Part shown: positions 12,401 to 24,100 of the stretch, in pieces | Layout: each line of letters starts with the position of its first letter | How positions within the stretch are numbered: the stretch's first letter is position 1 | From: Penicillus capitatus | Lineage: Eukaryota; Chlorophyta | DNA: 64,000 nucleotides | Assembly (NCBI GenBank): GCA_965649825.1 | Contig: OZ287695.1 | Span: 1,736,001-1,800,000 of the forward strand | Direction: 5' to 3' | Translations under genes and position numbers: made by a program | The notes under the pieces: generated by a model | Told to the model about the DNA's origin: nothing | The model's input: only the letters and a program-made list of their open reading frames with translations | Database searches by the model: none

Positions 12401-13016
12401 CAGTGTCATTGCCACAACGGGAGAAGATGATGTGGGCAGAGGCATTGTTTCGCTCTGGGATACCCTTGCCCCGTGCGCATCGTGTCGGATTTCGCATTTA
12501 GAATACCGGCATGCCGTGACAGAGCTGACAACGATCCCCGATACCTTGCTCTTCATCTCAGCTCAAGATTCAGGCACCATTCAGGCCCATGATTTTCGCA
12601 TGTTAGGAGGCGTTGCTCCCAAGGCACTGTGGTCACTCAATTCGATTCATGATGGTCCTATCACCAGCCTTGAGGTTGGCTGGGCACCTGTCGCATCTCC
12701 TCGAGTCTGGGAGCTCTTTCTGGCTACCGGTGGTCGAGACGGCGACGTCTGTCTCATCAATGGTATTCATGAATCCGGTCAACTGCGGCAGCGCCTGAAA
12801 CGCGCCCATTGGAAAAAGACGGGACAGTTGGCGCATCTCTTCATCAGTGGTCTGAGAGGCAATCTCGGCAACGTTTCTCTGCCGCCATTCGGTGTTCAGC
12901 GAACGCATCCCGAATCAGCCAGTGGTGTTTCTGTGTTGGATATCGATTGGTGCGACGAAGGATTGCTGACGGCAGGAGCAGATGGCTTTGTGCAGTTGTT
13001 CCCGTTCTCCTCATAG
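6443..13016 (+). CDS. DmX-like / Rav1 protein (RAVE or rabconnectin-3 V-ATPase assembly factor)
   Basis: Exons are 6443-6592, 6635-10687, 10741-10884, 10923-10999, 11040-11223, 11274-11478, 11523-12040, 12082-12300 and 12354-13016, giving 2070 residues in continuous phase. The N-terminal part is beta-propeller-like, with WD-type segments such as VSIWDLWP. The middle is helical (RYSLAAAFFLVGGYIHDA). The C terminus is a WD40 propeller with GMCALWDV, IVSLWDTL and a final TAGADGFVQLF that follows the DmX/Rav1 C-terminal pattern. In this family the protein promotes assembly of V1 onto V0 of the vacuolar ATPase. Yeast Rav1 is shorter and animal DMXL proteins longer. Introns are only 38-53 nt. The acceptor at 12081 and the 38-nt intron 10885-10922 are the weakest calls. 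A short AAGC/CAG repeat lies just past the stop. Confidence 0.9.
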
Positions 13017-13020
13017 TATC

Positions 13021-13052
13021 GCAAGCAAGCAAGCAAGCAGCAGCAGCAGCAT
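13021..13052. repeat. Simple repeat (AAGC)n then (CAG)n
   Basis: About five AAGC units run into four CAG units immediately after the Rav1-like stop codon, in the predicted 3' untranslated region. Confidence 0.9.
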
Positions 13053-13213
13053 CACATGATGAATAGCAAGCAACATTGCATTCACGCCTGCCTCCTTCTC
13101 CTTGTGAACCATAAACAATGGATGTACAGAGATCGATCATGAGTGCCTTCTAACAATGACTGACTGCTTTCGACCAAAAAAGTACAGGTTTGCAGAGATG
13201 CCATCACGGTGGT

Positions 13214-16200
13214 CTACAAGATCCCATTCAACACACGTTGATAATAATCGTATTGCCGTGTTCTCCAGGCATCTAGACTGTCACTGATCGCCCCAATCAC
13301 CACTTGAACGCATTGCTCCTCCGGGATGTTGAGATGGAAACGTTTCTTCAGAGCCTTGATCGCCCTGTCTCCTGCTTTGAAGCAAGGGAAACCAGCCTTT
13401 GACATCATGTCACACAGGAGCAGAATGCGATCGGAGTGTTTGCGAGAAACAAGGAATCCTTGAATACACAATACCTGCACAAACATACACACAATTGTGT
13501 CGAGTGTCGTCGAAAGCAGGGCAGAGGCAGACTTTGAAGTAATCAAACAATTCGCTTGCTTTGCCTTCAGAGTTGGAATCCATGATTTCCAAGTATTCCC
13601 TTGTCAGCTTAAAGGGAGCTGCTTCGAAATTAACACCTCCTGGCGAATTCGAAAGCATAAATCCGAAATCGATATGAATGATATGTCCGTCATCATCCAT
13701 GAGTATGTTCCCATTGTGGCGATCTTTGACCTAATAAAGCACGCTCTGTGCACCACATTCACCGTCCTCTCACGCACTTGAAGCAGATAGGTAATGAGAC
13801 TGTAGGCTGCTAGGCTCTCTACGAAATTCCTCTGCGCAGCTTCGCATTCTGGAGTGCCCTTGATAAACTTGTCAAAGAAATGTCGGCTAAGGGATGTCCC
13901 TGATGGTGACCGATGCTTAATGGAGTGGACAGAGAGTGTGTCCGGAATGAACTCGATTAATGCCGTCCTGTTGGATGTGACCAGAACTTCGTAGGGAGAC
14001 ACCCAAAGAGGCAGACGTGCATCTAAGAAGATTTCCTGGAAAGTCTTGATCAATTGAATGGCCATGAGCTCTTGACGGCAGTCGTCACCTGACTTCACCA
14101 CCACCCGACACAGATTCCATCCTGGACGATGGCCATGAGGCGATCGTCTTCTCACGGATGCCTCTTTCTCTGACCACCTAACCGTCAACCACCCATCACA
14201 CGTCGCCGTCAGAAAAGAGTGAGATCACACGCTGACCTTTCTCCAAAAACCTCACTCGCACGTTGCTGTTTCTTGAGTATTCTCAGGAAACGTTCATCCT
14301 GGGCCGACTCTCTGGACACGGAAGCATCGGAGACACTGTGTCCATCAGAAAGAAATGATGTCACGGAGATATCTGACTGCGAAATTTTGCGCAAGCTTTC
14401 CAATTTCAGTTTGCCCGCCACGATTTCTAATGCTTCTTGAGAGGGAACACGCCTGCTCTTCTTTGCAGGCGATGGAATCTTTAGGTTCACTCCCCCAGCG
14501 ATCTCAAATGAAACAGACACGAGCTTTCGTTCTTCAACGCGCTGGCAACGAGACCATTCTTCTCCCAATCCAATGTTGATGCAGTTTGTCCCACACTGTA
14601 GAAACTTGCTCACCATGAGACTCATGGCACCCTCTCTCAAAAGAGAGCTCGCAGTCGACTCGGCTGCATCCTCCTCTGAAGGAGCAGGTGTCTGAAATGC
14701 AGAGCTCTGCGGCTCTTCTGGTGTCTTTTCTTCATCAATTGTGAAATGCAGTTTGACCAGCGGGGCATTTCCTCGTAAACTAGCCATTGCCGTCTCCATA
14801 CGGCTACAGTCACCTTTCTCACGCGGCGTTACGTACGGAGTAAGAGATCTTACGTTGCAAAGGAGATCTTAGAAGGTTCTGCCACATCTTCGCGATCCTT
14901 TGATGAAGTGTCTAAGGTACCAGATGTCTTCTGTTGGTCACTCTTTGGGTTTGAAGATTGCGCTTCGTGAATGGCCTCTGCTGTCGATGTTGTCTCTACG
15001 GAGCTTTCAGCTTTGTTAATGCTGTGGACACTGTCAGCGTACAGAGGCGGCGCTGGATGAACCGTTTCCTGCTCGGGATGGATCTCAACAGCATCGGTAT
15101 TCATCACCTCAATCAAAAGCAAAAACGGCGCCTTCTCCCTCGAATCCAGCAGAACTGCCTCATCGGGGACCAGCCTCAGCACACGCTGATTCTTGCTGCC
15201 CATTGGAAACCACACAGCCACGCCATTGGCATTGCACAGATCGATTTCTGAGTTGATATCCATCAATGCTCTCTTTAATGCCTTCAGTCGTGTGTCCTGT
15301 GGCAAACGAACGAGATGCGAAGAGGCATCGCAGAGAGCATCGATAAAGTCCAGTGTGGCTCCAAAAGTTGTTTGGCGTAATCCAGGAGAGGACGGCGCCC
15401 AATCTTCATTCTCCGATGCTGCCACACATCCAGTCCCGCCGGCAGCTTCGTTGATCGAAGAACGGGCAACCAATGCCGAAACACCTTCTCCTTCGCCCAG
15501 TTCCTGTCTAAGAAACCGACATCGCTCGAAAGTGGCCGAGCTCCGTTCGGTATCATTCGAGAGCAGTTCTGCATGATCGACGTCTCCTTGTGAGCCAGAG
15601 TAGGTCCGACTCAGTGAAGCGCTGAACAGTCCTTCCAGTCCTTGAACCAGATCATGACTCGAACAGATGCTGGCCGATCCGCCGCCGACGGGAGACTCCA
15701 CCCTCAGGTCTTCCATCAGTGGTGGCGAGTCAGATCTTTCTTCAGCTGTGTAGAGCAGTTTGGATCGCTCTGGAAGATCATGAGGCTGCTGCATGAAGGC
15801 AGAATCTTCATTGCATTCTACAGACAGAGCAGGAGGATCCAGCATCGCCGTCTTGAATGGCAATTCCCAACATCCATTCAATGCCTCCTTCTCGCATCTG
15901 TCCAGAAGCTCCGCTGCATGTTTGTTTCTTGCCTGGTCTTGGCTAATGGCACGAAAGAGCCAATACACCTGGAAGGTCACACTTTATCACTCTTTTGCTT
16001 TGCAAGCGTTTCATCACCTTTACGGCAATTCTGAGAGATTTTGAACATAAATCTACAATGACCCGTTCCAGACTGCTGCCAGGTCGTGTCACAATGAGCT
16101 GACAGAATTGCGACAGATAAAGTTCGATGGTGTGCTCCGAGAGTTCATAGAGTTTATTGCAAAGATAGTCATGAACGCCACTCGTTTCGTTTTGAAAGAT

Positions 16201-16376
16201 ATAACTTAGAACACACAATAGCACACATCGATATCAGCTGCACCGTATCGTGGAGTGCGTATGCCTCACGTCAGGGCCAACCACGCGTCGAAGAACTGCG
16301 AGTCGAAGAGACGCAGTAGCAAATCGGATTTTCCATTTCCTTGTTTTTGACTCGGCCGCGGACGAAAACTTTTCAT
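13214..16376 (-). CDS. Phosphatidylinositol 4-kinase, type III beta (PI4KB/Pik1 family)
   Basis: Exons are 16270-16376, 16018-16204, 14854-15968, 14237-14803, 13778-14177, 13533-13730 and 13214-13474, giving 944 residues. The N terminus carries the lipid-kinase-unique helical region ([19 protein letters not shown], then [18 protein letters not shown]). The C-terminal kinase domain has [28 protein letters not shown], the catalytic loop [10 protein letters not shown] and the metal-binding [11 protein letters not shown]. The extreme C terminus (VLNGIL) matches the type III beta ending. A segment before the kinase, [17 protein letters not shown], is also typical. The enzyme makes PI4P, usually at the Golgi. 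The region between the helical and kinase parts is long, acidic and Ser-rich, probably disordered. The start is the first ATG after an in-frame stop. The gene converges on the Rav1-like gene with 197 bp between stops. Confidence 0.94.
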
Positions 16377-16516
16377 GATGCTGGGAGAGTGTCGCTTTTG
16401 GGACGACGAACGACGGCGACGACAGCGTGAATGCAGCCAATGGTGCGTGATTTGGCGTTAAGCATTGATTCGGAGAGAGATTTGATGGACATGCGTTCAC
16501 GACAACGTCACATCAG

Positions 16517-19459
16517 TCAGTCTACATCATTCGTCGCCGTTTCGTAATCTTCTTCCTCGCGAGGCAAGATCGACTGAGAAGTCCCGCGAGTGACGCGTCC
16601 CGCTAAATACGCAGCTGAGAGCAATGGGCGATCTTCGGACGGCTCGGCGTCCAGACGGCGCATGTCTTCGTCCAGAATCCGACGCCAGACAGTGACGCGT
16701 TCGGCAGGGAGGGCAGAGAAATCGGCCTCAGTCGAGGCAGAAGGTGCCGTTGGTGCGTTCGGAGGTGTCGGATGGATAAGAGAGGACACGAGAGGCGCCA
16801 TTTCGCTCATGAGACGACCGAGATTAGGATTGCCAGATTCTGGATCGGTGGCAGAAGACATGAGCTGCTGTACTGCTGGACTCTCTGTCAGGCGACGCAC
16901 GTTGGGATTGTTGGCCAGAGTGGAAGCCATGTTCTCGAGCATGTTTTCCAGACCTGCTCTGTTACCACCGCTCTCTCCTTGACGGCCGCCGCCGACCATT
17001 GCTGCCACAGAACTCAGCAATCCGCTCATACCTGTCTATCCCCTGTCATTGCCAACGGTGCGTTGGGAGAGGCACCTTGCTGGGGAGACGGTCGAGTTGC
17101 GGCATCGGTAGAGGTCTGCGTTGCCTCCGTTGTTGTCTTGGCCGTTTTTTCGGATTTGGCGAGGCCGGGATCTTCCGTCGGAGAGCGCTTGATTGAACTG
17201 CATTGGGTTCGAGATCGTGCGCCGAGTCCAGCACGTAAACCTGCCGGAATCGATCTCTGTTCACCCGATCCTGCTGCTAAAACATCGAATCGCATTGTCG
17301 GCACGCAGCGAAGGAAACCTGATGATGAGGCAGGGGCCGGTGGCGGTTGAGGTACTGAAGCCTCGACACGCGATGCTTCGGTCGTCGTTTGCGTCGCCGC
17401 TTCTGCAGAGACCATAAGAGCGAAGGCGATGCGTTAACGAGAGAGATACCCTCAGTGGTGTTCGGAGTCGTTGTCTCCTGCTGTTCAGGTTGCTCCGGTT
17501 GTGGCTGTTGCTGTTGCGGATTGGGATTGATGACAGATCCGACAGCATCGACAATGGCCCCTCTGTTTTCCACGATGGCCATCGTCACTTGTTCAATGAC
17601 AGATCCCATGTGTCTTAAGAAATCTCCGCCGCCAGATTCTACGTGCAAGGATAATATGGAGAAATTTTCCATCTGCGAGAAGACAGACCATTTGACCGCT
17701 CGACAGAGAAGGAGAACGGAGCGACTGTTTCATTTGTCATAATTCCGGCTCCACCTGAGAACAGCAAATGTGCTTTTGTGTCATCGAGCATAACGATAAC
17801 CTCCCGGTTGAGTTTGGGGCTGTCCCTCTGATCTGTGCTGTGCAGATCCCTCCTCTGTCGAAGAAGAAGACAGGACATTTCCACACAGAACATGTCGACA
17901 ATAGACATCATCTACCTTGAGCTCCTCTACCTCTGGCAGGAGGATTTTCGCTCCCCAGTCCTTGCGGAAAGAACGGAGGTAAATTGGGAGCAGACCCTAG
18001 AGAGAGCGCATTTTATTCCATTCCAGGCAAACGACAAGTCGAGAGAGCTCACCGTTGGGAGAGATGACGGAGGCTGTGTTTAGGGCCAATGGACGCATCT
18101 CTCCACGCAGGGCAGAAACCACACCGGATGCCAATCTTCCCAGTTCGGCCAGCAGTGCAGCATACCAGTTGGAAATGGAACCCACTTGACGGACACCGCC
18201 CTAAGCAGTATGCCATGCGTCCGTGATCTCTTCTCTATCAATCGTGCTCACAATGAGGATCTCTAAATTGGTCTCGTCGATTTGTGATGTATTCTCCAAC
18301 TGACGGACCGCATTCGACAGGCTCCTGATCGCTTTCTCCCTCAGCAGCACCTCAGCTCGACGCACAATGTCGCTGAATCCAGCTGTGAGCAGCGACAGAT
18401 GAGGGTAGGGATTCGCCGAAGGAGCATTTCCTTGACTTCCTACGCCGCCAGGGGGTGTCCTCTGCACGCGGACACCTCCATCGGACGCGATTGAATAAGC
18501 AACAGACGTTTCCGGTGTCGTCTGCCCAGATCCCTTCACAATCACAGATCTCACACAAATCTCACTCTTTAAAAGCGATCGGGTCACCGTTGTGTTAAGG
18601 GACTGCGTGGCTGTCTGCAGTTGCTGCAGCAGTTCCGGGTTCAGTGGCGCATTGGACAGAATCTGACAGAGCGCCGCCGTCATGGCGACACATTCCTGTG
18701 GCGTCATATTCTGTCCCGGTTGCTGAGGGGCCAACGATATCAACGGCGGCATTCGCGTCTGCAGCCCTCCCTCTTCCAATCTTCTCAGATAGTGACCCAT
18801 TGCCAGCAACAGGTGCGGTACGTGCTGTACAGTACGTTGCGGTTGTGGATCGTTCCCTCCTAATCACACCACCACCGCGTTATTCGATGCCCCTGAAGAG
18901 ACATTCGCCAAGGCCATCACCAGATGCCGGTGGGGCATTTGTCTGAGCTTCCTCGCCCGTTCGCATGCCAACGGCACTCAGCACTCCTTGAACAATCCGT
19001 CCGATATCATGCAACTCTCTCGGTCCCCCTGTTCCCAGATTCACCGAAATGCGGGTCGTTCCGCCGGTGGCTGCTCCTAAGACGCTCCCTCTCTCCGCTC
19101 GCCTCTCACTTGAGTCATACGTGTAGGAGCGGGTTCAGGTGGTGGTTGTTGTGGAGGTGGTGCATCGGGACTCCTCTCCACCATATGTATCGTATGTCCG
19201 TTCTCTAAAGAGTTCTCTGCCAGTGTTGTGTGATTCTGCAGCACTCTTCCTCTGTAGATTAATCTCTGACGCGCCTCCGGTGTCTGCGTCTTCTCTTCTA
19301 ACAGTTTCTTCAGTTCCAGCACCGTCGACTATCGTTTTCGCGTCAAACGCATGACGGGCAGAGGTTTTCGGATCGCACTTGTCGCGAGATTTCGACATCG
19401 TAGGTATCATTAGGCAAGGCTTTGACTTTCAACCCGATGCTCGCTTCGCTGTCGGCCAT
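16517..19459 (-). CDS. BAG6/Scythe-like ubiquitin-like domain chaperone
   Basis: I read eleven exons: 19379-19459, 19121-19328, 18921-19076, 18252-18859, 18053-18200, 17931-17996, 17801-17854, 17689-17754, 17450-17638, 17076-17402 and 16517-17031, about 805 residues. An alternative donor at 17915/17916 would add five residues. The N terminus is a ubiquitin-like domain (TVLELKKLLEEKTQTPEAR, LIYRGRVLQNHTTL, NGHTIHMV). The body is Pro/Gln/Thr-rich and low in complexity. Near the C terminus, VTVWRRILDEDMRRLD followed by PLLSAAYLAGRV matches the BAG6 motif of W..I...D then PLSDAYLSG. BAG6 handles hydrophobic clients for tail-anchored insertion or proteasomal degradation in cytosol and nucleus. The small middle exons are the least certain. 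Confidence 0.85.
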
Positions 19460-19551
19460 GATATCGCAGAAAGAATCTCTGACGTGCAAAACGTCGATAA
19501 AGATTAAGAGAGGATGCGTCATGATGATGTCATTCTAGAAAGGGAGCAGCA
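19460..19551. promoter_or_regulatory. Bidirectional promoter between BAG6-like and ENT-domain genes
   Basis: The two predicted start codons diverge with 92 bp between them. I see no clear TATA box; the segment is mixed in composition. Confidence 0.5.
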
Positions 19552-19874
19552 ATGTCGTCCATCACTGACGCACAGCGCATCAAGGAGCTGCAGGAAACGG
19601 CCTATCGCAAAGTTTTTGCCTGTTTCATTCGAGAGGAATTTGCATTGGTGTGTGTGTCATCCCGAGCGACACTCTCCCTTCTCTTGTCCACTGCAGGAGA
19701 AAGAAATGATTCTGGCGGAGCTGCGTCGAGTATTGCAAATCTCTGAATCGCGAGGTGATGAAATTGCACAAGAAGTGATCAAAGGTGTGAGTGACTCAGT
19801 GACGTCACATCACTTCTCACACTTTGTGCAAGGATAGAAGTTACCTGAGATGTTGTCGACTGAGTGATGGCTGA
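19552..19874 (+). CDS. Small ENT-domain protein
   Basis: Exons are 19552-19647, 19697-19786 and 19833-19874, giving 75 residues. The sequence RIKELQETAYRKVFACF, then EKEMILAELRRVLQIS and EIAQEVIKG, fits the ENT domain, a short helical dimerisation module at the N terminus of EMSY and of plant EMSY-like chromatin proteins. Here almost nothing follows the domain: there is no Agenet/Tudor part, so the protein could act only as a binding or dimerising module. The last exon is a guess; a different choice of donor one codon earlier gives an immediate stop, so the core ends at the ENT domain either way. The second intron contains adjacent AP-1-like and CRE-like palindromes. Confidence 0.65.
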
Positions 19875-20088
19875 GTAGTGTTCATCCCTCCCTGTCTCTC
19901 GTCGCTTTGTTTGCTGTCTGCCATTAAAAGAGCTCACATGCGTTCGATCGCTTTTCTCACACAAGCGCACACAAAAAGAAATCAGAAATCATTGCTGTTC
20001 CAAAAATTGTATGGAGAACGCAGCAAGTGGAGTGAGGTATACAACAACAACGCCCATACCCAGCCCATCGAGGCACAAAAAGAGTTCT

Positions 20089-20715
20089 CTATCCAATGAG
20101 ATGCGGCTTCACCAACTTCATGAACCCAAAGGCATTGAAACGATCCACTTTGAGCAAGCCCTTCAGTTTATCATCTGCGATGATCAGTCTTTTATCGTGT
20201 GGATCTTGCAACTCATTTTCCTTAAAGTACGCCCACATGAACTTCGTCAGTTGAGGCCTGGAAATCTCGTCTTGGCCCAAAAAATCGGCAAGCTCCTCGG
20301 ACACTTTCACTGGCTTAGAGAATCCCGATGTCCCCGTTTTCTTTGGCTTTTCTTCGCGTTCCTTCTTTGGCTTCTTCAACACAGCTGCCGATTTTTGTGC
20401 CGCTTTGCGTTTGGGTCTCGTGCTGTGTGCACAGCATCCGGTTTGAGGGCCGGCTAAACATGTCTGGTGTCGGTCTTACCGTCGGGGAGCTTCGGTCTCT
20501 TCTGTTGCCATATCATCGTCGGCATCTTTTCCTTCGGCCTTCATCTTGACGTCCTGCTCGACGGGGTCGTCCGTCGTCTCATCTGCGGCGACGGTATCGT
20601 CTGCCTCTTTGGCGACAACATCTGTCTCTTCAAGATGCGCGTCGACTTCAGCATCCGCCTCCTCTTTGTGAACCACCTCTGCCGAGAGGTCTTCGGTGTC
20701 GTTCTTTTCAGACAT
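20089..20715 (-). CDS. SWIB/MDM2-domain protein (Tri1/Uaf30-like)
   Basis: Two exons, 20480-20715 and 20089-20422, give 189 residues with a 57-nt intron. The N-terminal half is strongly acidic (DDTVAADETTDDPVEQD) and is followed by a lysine-rich linker (RTRPKRKAAQKSAAVLKK). The C-terminal half is a SWIB domain: KPVKVSEELADFLGQDEISR, then KFMWAYFKENELQDPHDKR and LLKVDRFNAFGFMKLVKPHL. SWIB domains occur in chromatin remodellers, in the yeast Pol I upstream activating factor and in small plant proteins. A nuclear role is inferred. The upstream frame stays open to 21027, but the ATG at 20715 gives the natural acidic start. Confidence 0.88.
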
Positions 20716-21116
20716 CGGCACAACTGCGCGTAAGAACAGTAAACGCAATGGCGTAGCGACGGCGCAAACGAGAGATATCGCGAACGAACATACACTTTTT
20801 ATCGGTGGCAGAGATCGTGAGGCGGAGGAAAACAAAACGACGACGACGACGCACCTTGTCAATGCGTTCAAAGAGGCACCGTTGTCCGAATGGTAGTCGC
20901 TGTGGTCGAATGCGTGGATTCCCAAGACAGCACAGTACTTTGTGCAAAACTGCAACGGGTATGCGAGACGCAACGCACACGATGGCGCTTTCCTTTCTGG
21001 AACCCTTTGGTCAGACGACGAAGCCACTCCGCGAAACGCACGAAAGAACGCGGAGGTCTTGACGGATATGATGTGACGTTCGTTTCCTTTTGAGAAAAGA
21101 TGTGACGGTACTGCGC
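20716..21116. other. Intergenic region between SWIB and ABCC genes (both -)
   Basis: About 400 bp hold the SWIB promoter and the ABCC 3' end. The open frame on the - strand up to 21027 is continuous with the SWIB gene but has no recognisable content. TGACGT-type motifs occur at its distal end. Confidence 0.5.
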
Positions 21117-24100
21117 CTACAAATCTCTCTTGTTCGACAACATCATCTGGTCCACCTTGTTCAGAAACTCCACCGAAGATTTCGATCGTCTCTTCTTGCC
21201 CTTCTGTGTCGCCGCCTCCTGAACCAAATTGGCAAACATGCTGGATGGATTGGACAGCAAATTTTGCGGTGTATCGAATTCGGCAATGCAGCCATCGTCC
21301 AATACCATGACGCGATCGTAATCGATGATGGTGTGTAGTCTATGTGCAATCGTGAGCACGGTACAATTCTGAAAGGCAGAACGAATCGTGGACTGTATAA
21401 CGGCATCGGTTGTGTTGTCCACGTTCGAGGTCGCTTCGTCCAGAATCAACACCTTTGATCCTCTCAACAGCGCACGTGCCATGCAGAGCAGCTGACGTTG
21501 TCCGACGCTCAAATTCTGCCCTCCCTCGGACACTTCTGCATCCAATTGACCCTGCAGCACGGGACGCGTGTCAGCAAAATGGTATAGAAGTGCGTGATCG
21601 GACATTGAGCTCGGTGACAAAGTCATGGAGGCTGACTTGATGCAGAGCATGCCAAATCGAGGCATCGCTATCCACCTCTGCCGTGGGATCGAGATTCGAT
21701 CGAATCGTGCCCGAAAAGATCACCGGGTCTTGTGGAACGAGCGACAGTTTGCTTCTCAGATCGTAGAGTCCGATCTCGAGCGTATTCACACCATCCATGT
21801 AGATGCTTCCTTGATACGGCTCGACGATGCGATAGAGTGCCATCATGAGTGTCGATTTGCCCGACCCTAAAACAGCAAACGACGTCAGCGACCGTGGCAG
21901 ACAATCGAATAAGGTCTTGCCTGTTCGACCGCAGACGCCGATCTTTTCATGAGCGTGGGCTATGAAGCTGAGATCTTTGAGAATAGGATCAGTTTCTTCA
22001 CGGTACCGCACCCAGAGATTCTGAACAGTAATGGCACCGCCCTGTGGCCAGTCGGATGGAGGTCGCCGATCTTCGATGACAGCCGCCTTCTCTTGATCAT
22101 ACTTCTTGTACTCCGTAATACGTTCGATCGAATTCATCGACACTTCCAGCTGCGTTGTCTGTCGAATCAGCCAGTTCATCAGTCCTGTGAGATTCAAAGC
22201 AGATGTCAGAGCCAATCCTGCATATCCAGCATTGGTCTTCAGTAGGGCTGTCACGACTAAGGCCGTTATCAGGACGATGAAGGCACTCATGATATCCAGT
22301 CTGACAGACAGCCATCTGTTGATGGAGTACAGCGGCCATTTTGCACGATTGGACTGATCCACGAGTTCTTCGTTTGTTCTCATGAACGGCTCCTCGCTGC
22401 GGAAGGCACGAATCGTTTGGAGGCCTTGGAGACTCTCATTGAAGTGACTGTAGATTGGACTGAGACCCAGAGCATCGAGACGTTTGATTTCTCGAGTCGT
22501 GGCCACGTATCTCTGCTGAATGCGGAAATACAGGATTGCCAGAACGGCGATGGCCACGATGACGACTTTGGTCACTGCCGTGACGATAATCAGAGAGAAC
22601 ATCACACTGACAACACAAGACATTGCCATGGCCAAAACAGAACCCACTTGAGAATCCATCGATTCCGTATCGCTTGTAAATCGATTCAACAGACGACCAG
22701 CCGGTTGCGAATCGAAGAAGGACATCGGCAAACGGACCACTTTCAAGATCAACTCCGAGTAAAGCTTGCGCGAAGCATGGATGTTGCCATAGAGCAAAAT
22801 GAGGGTAGCGACAAAGGAGCATACCACCGAGGCGAGGCCAAAGATGTAGTAGACACCCAAGTAGAAACCGGTATTCAGATTGCCTTGTGCGATTTCGGCA
22901 TCGTGTGATGCATTTGTCCACTTGGCGAGCCACCAGTTCTGCCCGACGGCTAAACCCTTTTCCAAAATGGCAGATAGGATCAAAAGGATCGGCATGATAA
23001 AGAAAGGACCCCATGCTCTGATGTAGGACATGTAGACATTACGCTTGACATGTCCAACTGCCCTCTCTTCCTTGTCCGTCAGCCTTCCTTTCTTTCTGGC
23101 GCCCAGATCGGCCAAACGGCTGATACTCTTGCTGGACATCAGTTTCTGTTTTCCTTCGGTGTTTGCCTTCAGTCCACGTTGATTGTTGAGATCTTCGATT
23201 CCGTCATCGGAAGAGCTGTGGGCAATGGGGTAGGCATCCGACTGAACTGAAGATGAGCTCTGAAGGCAATGATGGTGATCGAATTCACTGAACTGAACAC
23301 CTTTCTGCTTCAGTTCGTCGTACGTTCCCATCTCCACGATCTTTCCCAGTTTCATCACAATGATCTGATCGGCCTGAGGCAGAAACTGAAGCTGATGTGA
23401 CACCAAGATACGGGTCTTATCATTGAGGAATCCACAAATGCACTTTTCAAACAAGTGACGACCGACGTGAGAATCGACCGCCGAAAGGGGATCGTCCAGG
23501 AGGTAGATGTCGGCATTACGATAGCACGCTCGTGCCAAAGCCACTCGATGCTTCTGGCCTCCGCTCAGATTCACCCCCTTCTCTCCAATCTCTGTCTGAT
23601 CACCACCCGGCAATGCCTCCAAGTCTGCCAGGAGTGCACACGCTTCGATGGTTTGAGCATAAAGCTCATCGTCCAATGCCATGCCCATCAAAACATTCTC
23701 CTGAAGCGTTTGATTCTGAATCCACGGTTCTTGTGCAGTATATGCCAAGCTTCCGCTTAGATGGACCGTTCCAGTATGTTTTCTCATTTCGCCCATCAAG
23801 GCAGACAGCAATGATGACTTACCACTCCCAACATCTCCCACAATCTGAAGAAGTTTGCCTCTCTGTAGCTCAAACGAGATACCGGAGAGAATGACGTCTC
23901 TTTCTGGCGGCCATGAGAATGTACCCTCCCTTGTCAACACAGCAATGTCCTTCGAAACGCTCCCGTCTAGATGCAGCATCAATAGGATCATCAAGAGTGG
24001 TGTCCTGCAGATAGATAGATGTCTTACCGATCTTCTCCTCTTCCATCTCTTCGGAATCCATGTAGCTCTGTATACGCTTGAGGGCCACACTGCCATTGAT

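Noticed and set aside
11298-13016. Separate WD40 genes after 11.3 kb
   Set aside because: A stop at 11562-11564 and a new ATG at 11567 first suggested separate genes, but a 44-nt in-phase intron (11479-11522) and later introns join all pieces into the DmX/Rav1 C-terminal propeller.
20716-21027. N-terminal extension of the SWIB protein
   Set aside because: The frame is open upstream but has a hydrophobic/basic mixture unlike the acidic start, and lies where a promoter is expected.
24005-24027. 23-nt intron in the ABCC gene (GTAAG to CTGCAG)
   Set aside because: Too short, and gives a stop codon. The next acceptor, 61 nt from the donor, restores the frame.
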